Shown in pieces: positions 49,533-58,600 of a stretch of 64,000 bases of DNA. Under the pieces are notes generated by a model that had not been told where the DNA came from, did not search any database, and worked only from the letters and a program-made list of their open reading frames with translations. Each line of letters starts with the position of its first letter. The first letter of the stretch is position 1. Source of the DNA: Aquisphaera insulae (GTDB lineage Bacteria; Planctomycetota; Planctomycetia; Isosphaerales; Isosphaeraceae); assembly GCF_011064615.1 (NCBI RefSeq), contig NZ_JAALJH010000008.1:62001-126000 (forward strand). The letters are read 5' to 3'. The translations under genes and the position numbers were made by a program.

Positions 49533-49909
49533 ATCCGGATCGTCATTCCGGGCCTCGCTGCAATCCCGGTGGAGCCGCGGGCCAGAAGCAGTGTTGTTTT
49601 CCAGGATGTCGACGAATGCCTGAGGCAGCCACGGGCCATCCTCCTGCCACATCGCCAGGAGATTCTCGCCGCAGCCGAAGGCGGCGTGGCCGCCTTCACT
49701 GTCGACCGGTCCGGTCCCTTCTTTCCCTATCACTGCGATCCCAAATCGCGGCGGATTGCATCGCGGGGATCGCCGAGCTACGAGCCGAGCTCACCATCAC
49801 CTGGCGTGGCCAGCAAGCTGACGCCTGACTCCGATGTTCTGGAGTTCGCGACAGTCTTCGTCCCCGTAAATTGGCCTGGGCTCGCCACGAATTGGAAGAA
49901 GCGACTTTC
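49533..49909. other. 377-base gap with no clear gene
   Basis: Several short frames overlap here on both strands, none with a good ribosome binding site or recognisable content. GC content is somewhat lower than in the flanking genes. No terminator hairpin is convincing. The stretch opens the small orphan island that runs to 51.1 kb. Confidence 0.4.
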
Positions 49910-50239
49910 ATGAGAGAAGACCGCAAGTACGCCTATCGCTACCTCCTCTACTGGGCGACGCTCGATGTAAGGCACGTCGCCTGGTTCTCCGCCAGCTGGT
50001 TTCCCTTCTGGAATCCGTTCGCGTGGTCCGGATCAATCCAGCGGGTTCGCCGTGCCGGGGAGATCGCCGATTGGGTCCACAACCTTGCACTCTTCTCGGC
50101 GCTGGATTTCCGCAGCTTCGATGAGGAGCGATTCTGGGCCGATTTCGATTCGCTACAGAAACGCCACTCCGAGATTGACCTCGGATACTATAATCAGATC
50201 TTCGAAAAGGCCCTCTCCGAGCCAACAACTCCTACGTAG
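49910..50239 (+). CDS. Hypothetical protein (orphan)
   Basis: A 109-residue protein, rich in Trp, Tyr and Phe in its first half (WATLDVRHVAWFSASWFPFWNP), with no membrane segment of normal length. I do not recognise it. The start is uncertain: ATG at 49910 is used, with a weak GGAAG about twelve bases before it; a TTG at 49871 is also in frame. Composition resembles real coding sequence, but support is modest. Confidence 0.5.
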   Translation: MREDRKYAYRYLLYWATLDVRHVAWFSASWFPFWNPFAWSGSIQRVRRAGEIADWVHNLALFSALDFRSFDEERFWADFDSLQKRHSEIDLGYYNQIFEKALSEPTTPT

Positions 50240-50325
50240 ATTCTCGAAGGTCGACAAGCGGAATGCGAAGATCAGAATCGGGGCATCGAAGCTCAGGCTC
50301 CCCTTCCTCGTGAATTACCCCCCGG

Positions 50326-50838
50326 ATGCGCAACCCCTTCCGTCGTTTCTTCCGCAAGCCCGTCGGCTTTCCGCTCGGCCAGCACGTCCCCGCCGACCCG
50401 GCAGAGCATGCGGCGGACTTCTCGCTTCGCAATGCCGCTCAACTCGACTGGCTGGCTGCGATCCACCTGGAGGCGCTCGGAATACCCTCCGACCGAATCG
50501 GCTCGAATGATCACGATCATGGCCTGCGAGATGCGGCTTTCAACCCGTACGAGCGCGACGGCGGTGGTGTGAGCCAGGCGGGACAGATCAATCTCGATGC
50601 CGGCTCCTTCAACCCGGAGCACGTCACTGCCAGGTACGGCACTCGTGCCGGCAAGGTCTGGGCGAGGGCGCGTCTACGCGACCGCTGGGACGCCCTGATC
50701 GCCCACGAGGACATGGAGTGGCGCAGGGGTGGTGACCATGATGCTGCAGTGCTGGATGCACCGGAAACGGACCTGCCTATCAGTGATGGCGCTCGCGAGA
50801 TTCTCCGGGCGATGCGGAAAGGAGCGAGGGACGGGTAG
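50326..50838 (+). CDS. Hypothetical protein with His-rich C-terminal motif
   Basis: A 170-residue protein. A basic N-terminus (MRNPFRRFFRKP) is followed by a region with DHDHGL and FNPYERDGGG, and then by a C-terminal motif ALIAHEDMEWRRGGDHDAAV that places His-Glu and a later His as possible metal ligands. The end ETDLPISDGAREILRAM resembles tails I associate with planctomycete hypothetical proteins; this is memory, not a search. No good Shine-Dalgarno precedes 50326, so the true start may differ or the 5' part may be decayed. The 3' end overlaps the minus-strand gene at 50780-51052 by 59 bases. Confidence 0.55.
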   Translation: MRNPFRRFFRKPVGFPLGQHVPADPAEHAADFSLRNAAQLDWLAAIHLEALGIPSDRIGSNDHDHGLRDAAFNPYERDGGGVSQAGQINLDAGSFNPEHVTARYGTRAGKVWARARLRDRWDALIAHEDMEWRRGGDHDAAVLDAPETDLPISDGAREILRAMRKGARDG

Positions 50839-51052
50839 CTCCTGAAAGCTCATACCTCTGTTCCCATCCTTGATCCGTCCAGCGGAACAGGTACTCCGGT
50901 CCGCTGAGAAAGCCGGAGACCGCGTACATGATTCCAGCACGGGCCAGTTCGCGGTAGGCTTCGATATTCTCCGGTGTCACTTCGCGACTGCCGCATTCAA
51001 TGCGGCTCCGCAGCACAATCTGGGCGGCTTCGGACAGGTCCGTTGTCTGCAT
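50780..51052 (-). CDS. Small hypothetical protein
   Basis: A 90-residue protein. Its first 68 residues look folded (LSEAAQIVLRSRI, then TPENIEAYRELARAGIMY and FRWTDQGW), and the last ~20 are Ser/Arg-rich, read from DNA overlapping the convergent gene. ATG at 51052 has a perfect AGGAGG six bases upstream, so expression is likely. The function is not known. The tail-to-tail overlap with the 170-residue protein gene suggests the two may be a pair. Confidence 0.65.
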   Translation of the reverse strand: MQTTDLSEAAQIVLRSRIECGSREVTPENIEAYRELARAGIMYAVSGFLSGPEYLFRWTDQGWEQRYELSGATRPSLLSASPGESRERHH

Positions 51053-51147
51053 GGTTGCCTCCTGGCGATTACCTGACGCTTCGGCCACGTTACCAGAATT
51101 TGAGTCGCCGTCACTACAGATGCACGAAGACCAACCTCGTCAGTATC

Positions 51148-52572
51148 TCACCCCGTCCCAGGTCCCTTCGCCTCGTCCCAGATCGGCCCGTAGACCTCCT
51201 TGTCGAACGGAGGGCAGCCGGTCGGGAACTGGCCCATCTCGTTGTGCTTGGAGCGCATCAGGGCCGTGCAGTAGCTGAACGTCCGGCAGATCTTCTTCGG
51301 CTCCAGCGGCTTCCCCTCGATGGCCTTACGGCCGAAATCCGGCTGGGAGAGGGAGCCGCGGCCAATCCCCACGAACGTCGCCATCCCGTCGCGGACGTTG
51401 GCCGCGCCGGCCTGCAAGGCGAACGACTGGAGCCAGCTATAGCCGGAACCGACGATGGGGACATCGGGATGGGCTCGCTGGAGTTCCGCGGTCAGGCGGA
51501 AATGGCGATCGACGCCGATCAACGGATGCTCCGGGGTCTCATAGCCGTCCGGAGGCGCGTACTCGAAGGGCCGGACGAGGTGCGGGCTGGCGTAGGGATT
51601 CCCGATCGAGACGTTGAGGAGATCCAGGCCCGCCCCCTTCAAGAGCCCGATCAGCGCCTTCGGCTCGCTCAGGTCGGCCTCCAGCGGATCGGTCGCGGAC
51701 GTTCCCCAGCACGAGGTCATGGGCGATCCCGGGGGGACCGGGATTCCGGTCCCGTCCGGCCCCTTCTGGTAGGGGATGCCGTCGAAGATGTTCATCCGCG
51801 AGGCCAGGATGGCCCGGGGAAACTCGGCGCGGAGCCTCGATGTCAGATCGCGGATGAATCGTGTCCGGTTCTCGAAGGATCCGCCGTACTTCCCCTGACG
51901 GCTTCTGGCGGCCAGGAGCTCGTTGAGCAGGTAGCGATGGCACTGCTTGAGGTCCACGAAGTCGAACCCGATCCCGAAGGCGAGCCCGGCGGCGACCACG
52001 AAGGCGTCCTGAAGCCGATCCAGCTCGTCGTCCGAGATCAGCGGATCGGCCGTCGTGACCGTCGCACCCGTCGCCCGATCGAGGATGGTCCTCGGGTCCA
52101 GCAGCGGGTCATGCTGCGCGAGGATCGGCCGGGGGTACGAGTAACGCCCGGAGTGGGTGAGCTGGAGGCCGACCAGAAGGTCGTCGTCCTTCCCCATCGC
52201 CTCGCGGTGGGCCGATCGACAGTCGCGGAGCAGCCGTCCGAGGGCAGGGGCGGTCGCCTCGTTGATGACGAGCTGACGCGGATTGGCCCGCCCCTCGGGC
52301 ACCACGGCGCAGGCCTCTCCCCAGATCAGCTTCGCCCCGCCGGCGCCGAAGCGGCGATAGCGGCGAAATGTCAGCTCGCTCGGCGCGCCGTCAGGCTCGC
52401 TATCGCAGCCTTCCATCGGCTGGATCGCCAATCGATTGCCGAGGATCCGACCGCCCACGCGGACCGGAGCCAGGAGGGGCGTCAGGTCGGAATCGAGGCG
52501 GACGTCCAGCCCGAGGGTTCGAGAATCCGCCAGCAGGTCATTCGCGTGCTTGTATTTGAAATAGCGTGACAT
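51148..52572 (-). CDS. NADH:flavin oxidoreductase (Old Yellow Enzyme family)
   Basis: A 474-residue FMN-dependent oxidoreductase. The barrel shows NRLAIQPMEGCD at the start (FMN site), LIWGEACAV, LQLTHSGRYS (substrate/FMN His region), FDFVDLKQCHRYLLNEL and GGSFENRTRF, all typical of the 2,4-dienoyl-CoA-reductase/OYE group. The C-terminal part ends with a Cys-containing segment (KICRTFSYCTAL) where an iron-sulfur cluster is found in the larger family members, but the full four-Cys spacing is not visible. It reduces activated alkenes; the substrate is unknown. ATG at 52572 has no strong Shine-Dalgarno. Confidence 0.9.
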   Translation of the reverse strand: MSRYFKYKHANDLLADSRTLGLDVRLDSDLTPLLAPVRVGGRILGNRLAIQPMEGCDSEPDGAPSELTFRRYRRFGAGGAKLIWGEACAVVPEGRANPRQLVINEATAPALGRLLRDCRSAHREAMGKDDDLLVGLQLTHSGRYSYPRPILAQHDPLLDPRTILDRATGATVTTADPLISDDELDRLQDAFVVAAGLAFGIGFDFVDLKQCHRYLLNELLAARSRQGKYGGSFENRTRFIRDLTSRLRAEFPRAILASRMNIFDGIPYQKGPDGTGIPVPPGSPMTSCWGTSATDPLEADLSEPKALIGLLKGAGLDLLNVSIGNPYASPHLVRPFEYAPPDGYETPEHPLIGVDRHFRLTAELQRAHPDVPIVGSGYSWLQSFALQAGAANVRDGMATFVGIGRGSLSQPDFGRKAIEGKPLEPKKICRTFSYCTALMRSKHNEMGQFPTGCPPFDKEVYGPIWDEAKGPGTG

Positions 52573-52783
52573 GGCATCAGACCGTGGACTCGAGGGTAGA
52601 CGATCGCCCATCCTTGCAGCCGAGGCGTGGCGACGCAAGTCCGGACCCGGTCGGGTCGAGACGAAGCGAGGGAACCTCATCGCCGCTTCCTTGACGAAGC
52701 CTTTCGGACGCTCTTAGATTGAAGAGGGGCCCGTCCGAACGCCGGTCATGCGGGTGTTGTGTCAGTCGCCGGAGGTGTCGCTG

Positions 52784-55564
52784 ATGTCAGCTCGAGGCGG
52801 GATCCGATCCGTCGTGGCCGCGCTGGCCATCTTGACCTTGATGGCGGGTTCGGCCGGGACGAATGCCCGGGCCGGAGATGATCCGCGGACGGCCGCCGCG
52901 TTCCTCCAGGCCCTCCGCGACCACGGGATGGGCGAAATCGCCGTCGAGTACATCGACCAGCTCCGCAACGACCCGAGCTGCCCGGCCGAGCTCAGGCAGT
53001 CGCTCGACTACCTCGAGGGCCGGACCCTCATCGACGAGGCCTCCCGGACCAACGACCTGACCCGCCGCCAGGACCTCCTGGAGCAAGCCCGGGGCAAGCT
53101 CGACGGCTTCATCAAGTCCCAGCCCAAGCATGCGCTCGTCAGCGAGGCCCGCGTCCAGCTCGCCAGGCTCCTCGTGGAACGCGGCCACATGACCCTCCTG
53201 ATGGCCGACGAGGTCTCCGATCCGGCCCAGAAGGCGGCGCGGATGGAGGAGGCCAGGTCGCAGTTCAGCCACGGGCGGGAGGCGTACAACCAGGCCGCGG
53301 AGGCGCTCGGGACCGCCCTCAAGGCTTACCCCGTCTCGATGCCCGCCAACGACCCGAGGTTGCCGGAACGCGATCGGCTCTACGCCAACCACCTCTCGGC
53401 GATCCTCCAGAAGGCCATCGCCGAGTACGAGCTCGCCCAGACCTTCCCGGCCCAGTCCGCCGACAGGAACTCCCACCTGGCCACGGCCCTCGACGAGTTC
53501 CACAACCTCTGGAAGGACCACCGCACCCAGTTCGCCGGGCTGAACGCCCAGATGTGGGAGGCGAAGTGCTTCGAGGAGCAGGGGAAGATCGGCGAGGCGA
53601 TCGGCATCTACAAGGAGCTGCTGGCCCACCCCGCGCCGGAGCTCCGCCCGCTCCAGAGGAGCGTCGGTTACTTCCACATTGTGGCCCTGGGCAAGCGTAA
53701 GGACTACCCCGTCGCCGCGGATGAGGCCGTTCGCTGGCTCGAGAAGTACAACCGCCGCGAGGAGCAACGGTCGTCCGAGGGCCTGGGCGTCCTGCTCGAG
53801 CTCGCCAAGAACCTGGACGCCCAGATCGGGACCAGCAACGACGACAGCGAGAAGTCGGCCGCCTCCAAACGGATCATCGACGCGGTTTCCCAAGTGGTCC
53901 GCTACACCACCCCGTACAAGAACGAGGCCCTGGCGCTCCTCAAGAAATACAAGCCGTCGTCCTCGCTGAAGCCGGAAGACCTGGCGCGGTTGAGCCTGGA
54001 CGACAGCCTCACCCAGGCCGACGAGGCGATGGCGTCCCGCGACTGGGATCGGGCGGCGGCCTGCCTCAGGAACGCCATCCGCAAGGGCGACCCCCGGAGA
54101 GACCTGGAACGGATCAACCAGGCTCGGTTCAACCTCTCGTTCTGCTGCTACATGAACAAGCAGTACTATGAATCGAACGTCCTGGCGGAGCATCTGGCGC
54201 GTCGGTATCCGCGGTCGTTGCTCGCCCCCAAGGCCAGCGAGATCGCCATGCAGGCGCTCGCCGACGCCTACAACACGTACCGGGACATCGACCGGGCCAG
54301 CGACATGGACCGGTTGATCGACCTCGCGAAGTACACCGCCGAGACCTTCTCCGATCGCGAGCAGGGGGACGATGCGCGGATCAACCTGGGGATGATCGAC
54401 CAGGGCCGGGGCAAGTTCGACCAGGCGATCGCCGAGTTCGCATCGGTACGCGAGAAATCGCCCAAGAAGCTCGAGGCCCAGACCCGCCTGGGCGGGGCCC
54501 GCTGGGCGAAGAGCCGCGTCCTCGAGCGTTCGGGCGACGCCCAGAAGGCGGCGACGGAGGCCGCCGCCGCGATCGACGTCCTGACCAAGACCCTCCAGGC
54601 GAGGCAGGCGGCGGGCGCCTCCCCGGCCGACGCCGGCCTCGTGAACAACGCCGCGGACCTGGCCGTCGCCCTCACCGACACGGGCAAGCCGGCCGAGGCG
54701 CTCGCCCTGCTGGCGCCGATCATCCAGGCCCAGACGACGAGGACCGGCGTCACCTACTCCCGCCTCCTGGAATCCAACCTGATGGCCCAGATCGCGGCCA
54801 ACCAGGTCGAGCCGGCGATGAAGACGATGAAGTCGATCGAGCAGGCGGGATCCTCGACCAGCCTCGTACAGCTCTACCTCCGCCTCGGTCGTCTCTTCGA
54901 GCGGTCGATGGACCAGTTCCGCGAGAAGAAGGACGCGGCCGGCCTCGAGCGGATGCGGCAGGCCTACCGCTCGCTCCTGAACACGATGGCGGAGAGCCGT
55001 TCCGGCCAGAGCTTCGAGTCACTGGAGTGGGCGGGCCGGGGGCTGCTCTCGCTGAATGCCGGCCCCGAGGCGGAGAAGCTCTACCGTCGAATCCTCGAGG
55101 AGGCGGTGAGCAACCCGAGCTTCCTCAGCCAGTCCGGCTCCTCCGATCGCATCCTCCTGGTCAAGCTGAAACTGGCCGCCGCGCTCCGCCTCCAGGCAGA
55201 GAAGAACCCCAAGCGCCTGGACGAGGCGGCGTCGATCGTCGAGGAGGTCCTCGCGAAGAACACCAAGTATCTCGAGCCCCAGGTCGAGAAGGGGATGCTC
55301 CTGGAAGCCCAGGCCGCGGCCGGGCAGTCGGATTGGAGCCTCGCCTTTCGCCACTGGCAGGATCTGGCCCAGAAGCTGAGCCGGGCCCGGCCCAGGCCGC
55401 TCAGCTACTTCGACGCCTGGTATCACGCGGCCGACTGCCTGCGACATCAGAAGGACAACGTGAAGGCCCGCCAGACTCTCAACGGCGTGATGCGCCTCAA
55501 TCCGGGCGTGGGCGGCCCGGAGATGAAGAAGAAATACGACGAACTGCTGGCCAAGCTCAAGTAA
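52784..55564 (+). CDS. Large secreted TPR-repeat protein
   Basis: A 926-residue protein with a signal peptide (to about residue 31, NARAGDDP) followed by alpha-helical repeats almost to the end. TPR-like pairs are visible around QMWEAKCFEEQGKIGEAIGIYKELL broken by linkers, ARINLGMIDQGRGKFDQAIAEF and AWYHAADCLRHQKDN. It probably scaffolds envelope or secretion partners. ATG at 52784 follows CGGAGG by eight bases and is preferred over 52748. The next gene starts 55 bases on and is also a secreted TPR protein, so they form an operon. Confidence 0.87.
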   Translation: MSARGGIRSVVAALAILTLMAGSAGTNARAGDDPRTAAAFLQALRDHGMGEIAVEYIDQLRNDPSCPAELRQSLDYLEGRTLIDEASRTNDLTRRQDLLEQARGKLDGFIKSQPKHALVSEARVQLARLLVERGHMTLLMADEVSDPAQKAARMEEARSQFSHGREAYNQAAEALGTALKAYPVSMPANDPRLPERDRLYANHLSAILQKAIAEYELAQTFPAQSADRNSHLATALDEFHNLWKDHRTQFAGLNAQMWEAKCFEEQGKIGEAIGIYKELLAHPAPELRPLQRSVGYFHIVALGKRKDYPVAADEAVRWLEKYNRREEQRSSEGLGVLLELAKNLDAQIGTSNDDSEKSAASKRIIDAVSQVVRYTTPYKNEALALLKKYKPSSSLKPEDLARLSLDDSLTQADEAMASRDWDRAAACLRNAIRKGDPRRDLERINQARFNLSFCCYMNKQYYESNVLAEHLARRYPRSLLAPKASEIAMQALADAYNTYRDIDRASDMDRLIDLAKYTAETFSDREQGDDARINLGMIDQGRGKFDQAIAEFASVREKSPKKLEAQTRLGGARWAKSRVLERSGDAQKAATEAAAAIDVLTKTLQARQAAGASPADAGLVNNAADLAVALTDTGKPAEALALLAPIIQAQTTRTGVTYSRLLESNLMAQIAANQVEPAMKTMKSIEQAGSSTSLVQLYLRLGRLFERSMDQFREKKDAAGLERMRQAYRSLLNTMAESRSGQSFESLEWAGRGLLSLNAGPEAEKLYRRILEEAVSNPSFLSQSGSSDRILLVKLKLAAALRLQAEKNPKRLDEAASIVEEVLAKNTKYLEPQVEKGMLLEAQAAAGQSDWSLAFRHWQDLAQKLSRARPRPLSYFDAWYHAADCLRHQKDNVKARQTLNGVMRLNPGVGGPEMKKKYDELLAKLK

Positions 55565-55619
55565 CCAGGGCCTTTCGTCCCGAGAGACCAACGCACTTTT
55601 CAGTGAGGACTTCCCTCTC

Positions 55620-56690
55620 ATGACATCCCCGCGGCCCGTTCCTGCGCGACGCCGTCTTCCCCTCACGATCCTGGGTGCGGCCCTGCTGATGGCCGGGACG
55701 GCGACCGTCGCGCCAGCCGACGAGGTCATCCTGGTGACGGGCTCGACCTTCAAGCCCTCGACCGGCGGCCGGGTCCGCGGTCAGGTCCAGTCCGAGAACT
55801 CCGGCGAGGTCGTCGTCCAGCTCGGCAACTCGACGACCAACGTCCCGACCGATCAGATCGCCTCGATCCGGTACGACGGGCAGCCGGCGACGATCCAGCT
55901 CGCCGAGTCGCGCGAGAACGCCGGCCAGCTCGCCGAGGCGGCCGAGCTCTACAAGAAGGCCGCCGGCGAGGCCGTCGACAAGCCCTTCGTCGTCCAGTCC
56001 GCCCTCTATCACGAGGCGGCTGCGCTCGCGGACCTCGCCCTGATCGATCCGGAACGGGCCAAGGACGCGAAGGATCGCCTCGTCCGCTTCGTCCAGAAAT
56101 ATCCGACCGGCCGCCACATCATTTCCGCCCGCGAGGACCTGACCAGAATCCAGCTCGCCGCCGGGGACTTCAGCGCCGCCGGGGCGAATGTCGCCGAGCT
56201 GGCGAAGCTCCCCAAGGCCGCGGAGAAGGCCGCCGTCCTGAAGGCGAGGATTCTCACCAGGCAGGGCAAGAACGACGAGGCCCTCTCGGAGCTCGACCGC
56301 ATCCTGGCGTCGGCGCCGGATCATTCGACGGCCCAGCGCGAGGCCCGGCTCGCCAAGGCGGAATCCCTCGCCGCCGCGAAGAAGTACCAGGAGGCGGAGG
56401 CCCTGGTCCGGCAGGTCATCCTCGCCAACCCGGCGGAGGACGTGGCCGCCCAGTCCTCCGCCTACAACACCCTGGGCGACTGCCTCCGCGAGGCCAATCG
56501 GCCCAAGGACGCCCTGCTCGCCTATCTGCACACCGACCTGCTCTACGGCAAGGATCGGATCGAGCATCCCCGGGCCCTGTTCCAGATCGCCAAGCTCTTC
56601 CGCGTCCTCAAGCAGGACGGGCGGGCCGACGAATACGCCCAGCGGCTCCGCACGGAGTATCCCCGCAGCCCCTGGGTCGCCGCCAAGTAG
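55620..56690 (+). CDS. Secreted TPR-repeat protein
   Basis: A 356-residue exported protein. A signal peptide (about residues 1-34, ending VAPADE) is followed by a small beta domain (about 35-90) with VRGQVQSENSGEVVVQ, similar to segments that precede TPR arrays in other planctomycete proteins. TPR repeats then run from about residue 95 to 350 (AEAAELYKKAAGEA, KYQEAEALVRQVI, PKDALLAYLHTDLLY). It follows the larger TPR gene and likely works with it outside the cytoplasm. Binding partners are unknown. Confidence 0.85.
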   Translation: MTSPRPVPARRRLPLTILGAALLMAGTATVAPADEVILVTGSTFKPSTGGRVRGQVQSENSGEVVVQLGNSTTNVPTDQIASIRYDGQPATIQLAESRENAGQLAEAAELYKKAAGEAVDKPFVVQSALYHEAAALADLALIDPERAKDAKDRLVRFVQKYPTGRHIISAREDLTRIQLAAGDFSAAGANVAELAKLPKAAEKAAVLKARILTRQGKNDEALSELDRILASAPDHSTAQREARLAKAESLAAAKKYQEAEALVRQVILANPAEDVAAQSSAYNTLGDCLREANRPKDALLAYLHTDLLYGKDRIEHPRALFQIAKLFRVLKQDGRADEYAQRLRTEYPRSPWVAAK

Positions 56691-56702
56691 CCGCCGACAG
56701 CG

Positions 56703-56972
56703 TCAGAGGCGAAGGCCCAGGCCGTCGTCCTGGCGGGGCTTGCCTTCATCGGACGGGGTGGCCCGAGGCCTCGGCCAGTAAAGCACGGCGTTCCCCAGAG
56801 CCCAGATCCCGAACCCGCCCGCGATCACCCCCCAGGCCGTCCGCTGGGAGATCGACCCGGGCAGCGGGACGCCGTCCGGGCCCACCTTCGACAGGAAGAA
56901 GAGGAGAAAGATCCCGAGCATCTCGAAGAGGATGCCCACGAATCGGAGGATCTGGCCGTGGATTCGCGTCAT
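56703..56972 (-). CDS. Small membrane protein, hypothetical
   Basis: An 89-residue protein with two hydrophobic segments (about residues 8-28 and 46-66) and a charged C-terminal tail, typical of small inner membrane proteins. No family recognised. It is downstream of the Gfo/Idh gene on the same strand, 76 bases away, and converges on the TPR operon with a 12-base gap. Confidence 0.68.
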   Translation of the reverse strand: MTRIHGQILRFVGILFEMLGIFLLFFLSKVGPDGVPLPGSISQRTAWGVIAGGFGIWALGNAVLYWPRPRATPSDEGKPRQDDGLGLRL

Positions 56973-57048
56973 CGCGTCGCCCGAATCGAGGAGGAAAGGC
57001 GGGCGACGATCGCGCCCGCCCGGGAGCCATGCCGCCGAATCGTCCGGG

Positions 57049-58404
57049 TCAGATCGCGGGCAACTCGTAACCCTTCCTCGCCTCGCGAGACAGGAGGGCC
57101 GTCGCCTCGGGGTCGTTCTTGATGGTCTCGGTCTCGCTGTCCCACTCGAGCTTCCGGCCGACCTTGTAGGCGATGTTGCCGAGGTGGCAGGTGTTGGTGG
57201 AGCGGTGGGCGATCTCGATGTCGCAGGTCGGCCTCTGGCGCGACTTCATGCAGTCCAGGAAGTTGCGGACGTGCGGGTTCTGGCCGTCGACGCCGTCGGC
57301 CTTCTCCGGCTTGAGGTCGATCTTGCGGTTCTCTCGCTTGCCGTGGACGAGGCGGATGCCGTAAGGCAGGGTGGTGTGATCGGGGATGACCTCGAACCCG
57401 CTCCGGTCCAGGATCAGGCTGCCGTCGGTCCCGCAGAACATGATGCCGTAGTCCTTGCCGTTGAGCCTCAGGCCATTCCCCTTGTGCATCGAATACGTGA
57501 GCATGCAATTGGGGAACTCATAGACGACCTGGAGCGTGTCGGGCGTGTCGCGATCGTCCTCGGTCGTCATGATGCCGCCGGAGGCGTGAACCGACTTCGG
57601 CCCCTTGGCGTCGAGCGCCCAGAGGACGATGTCGTTGAGGTGGACGCCCCAGTCGCTCATCATCCCGCCGGCGTAGTCGGAGAACCAGCGGAAGAGGAGA
57701 TGGAAGCGGTTGAGGTTGAAGGGCCGCCTGGGCGCGGGGCCCAGCCAGCGATCGTAGTCGACGTGCGACGGCGCGTCGGTGTCCGGCGACTTTCCCATGC
57801 CGGTCGGGCTGATGTTCTCGTAGTTCCAGGTCTGGACCCAGAACACCTTGCCGAGCTTGCCGGACTTCACGATCTCGACGGCCTTCTGGAAGTGGCTCGA
57901 TGACCGCTGCTGCGTGCCCACGGCCATGACCTTGTTGTACTTCCGCGCCGCCGCGATCATCGCGCGGCCCTCGGCGACGTTGTGCGCGACGGGCTTCTCA
58001 ACGTAGACGTCCTTGCCGGCCATCACGGCGTGGATCGAGGGGAGCGCGTGCCAGTGGTCCGGCGTGGCGATGATGACGGCGTCCACGTCCTTGTCGTCGA
58101 GCATGAACCGATAGTCGCGGGCGGCCTTCGGGCTGTTCTGCTTCTCCTTCTTCACCCGCTCCGCGGTCTCGCCCGCGTGGTGGTCGTCCACGTCGGCGAC
58201 GGCGACGAGCTCCACGTCCGGCTGGGGCAAGAACGAATCCAGGAGCTGATTGCCGCGGCTTCCCGCCCCGATGATCCCCAGGCGGATCTTCTCGTTCGCC
58301 GAGCCGGCCTTGCCGATGGCCGGCGCCGCGAACAGCGAGGCCGCCCCCGCCGTCGCGCCGACAGAGCCCACGAAACCGCGACGCGTCATCCCGTCCGTCG
58401 ACAT
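57049..58404 (-). CDS. Exported Gfo/Idh/MocA-family oxidoreductase
   Basis: A 451-residue secreted oxidoreductase. A twin-arginine leader (MTRRGFVGSVG, Ala/Gly-rich to about residue 32) is followed by a Rossmann fold with LGIIGAGSRG (NAD(P) binding), IIATPDHWHA and the catalytic VEKPVAHN, then the alpha/beta substrate domain ending with the GNIAYKVGRKLEWD segment. The fold oxidises or reduces sugar-like hydroxyls and some members use a tightly bound cofactor when exported. Such exported copies are greatly expanded in planctomycetes. ATG at 58404 follows GGGGGA by six bases. Confidence 0.93.
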   Translation of the reverse strand: MSTDGMTRRGFVGSVGATAGAASLFAAPAIGKAGSANEKIRLGIIGAGSRGNQLLDSFLPQPDVELVAVADVDDHHAGETAERVKKEKQNSPKAARDYRFMLDDKDVDAVIIATPDHWHALPSIHAVMAGKDVYVEKPVAHNVAEGRAMIAAARKYNKVMAVGTQQRSSSHFQKAVEIVKSGKLGKVFWVQTWNYENISPTGMGKSPDTDAPSHVDYDRWLGPAPRRPFNLNRFHLLFRWFSDYAGGMMSDWGVHLNDIVLWALDAKGPKSVHASGGIMTTEDDRDTPDTLQVVYEFPNCMLTYSMHKGNGLRLNGKDYGIMFCGTDGSLILDRSGFEVIPDHTTLPYGIRLVHGKRENRKIDLKPEKADGVDGQNPHVRNFLDCMKSRQRPTCDIEIAHRSTNTCHLGNIAYKVGRKLEWDSETETIKNDPEATALLSREARKGYELPAI

Positions 58405-58600
58405 GATCGTTCCCCCGGATGCCTGAGTGAGATCAACAAACGCCCGTTGCTCGCACGACCGCGCGGGCGCGCAGGATTCGATCGTACCGGGCGGGGAGAT
58501 GGTCCGCCAGGGGCCGATGCGTTGACGCCCGCGCCCGGGGCCTTTAGCCTGAGGGAGGACTCGTCCCCTCCGTCGAACGTCGATTGAAGCGAGGTGCCTG

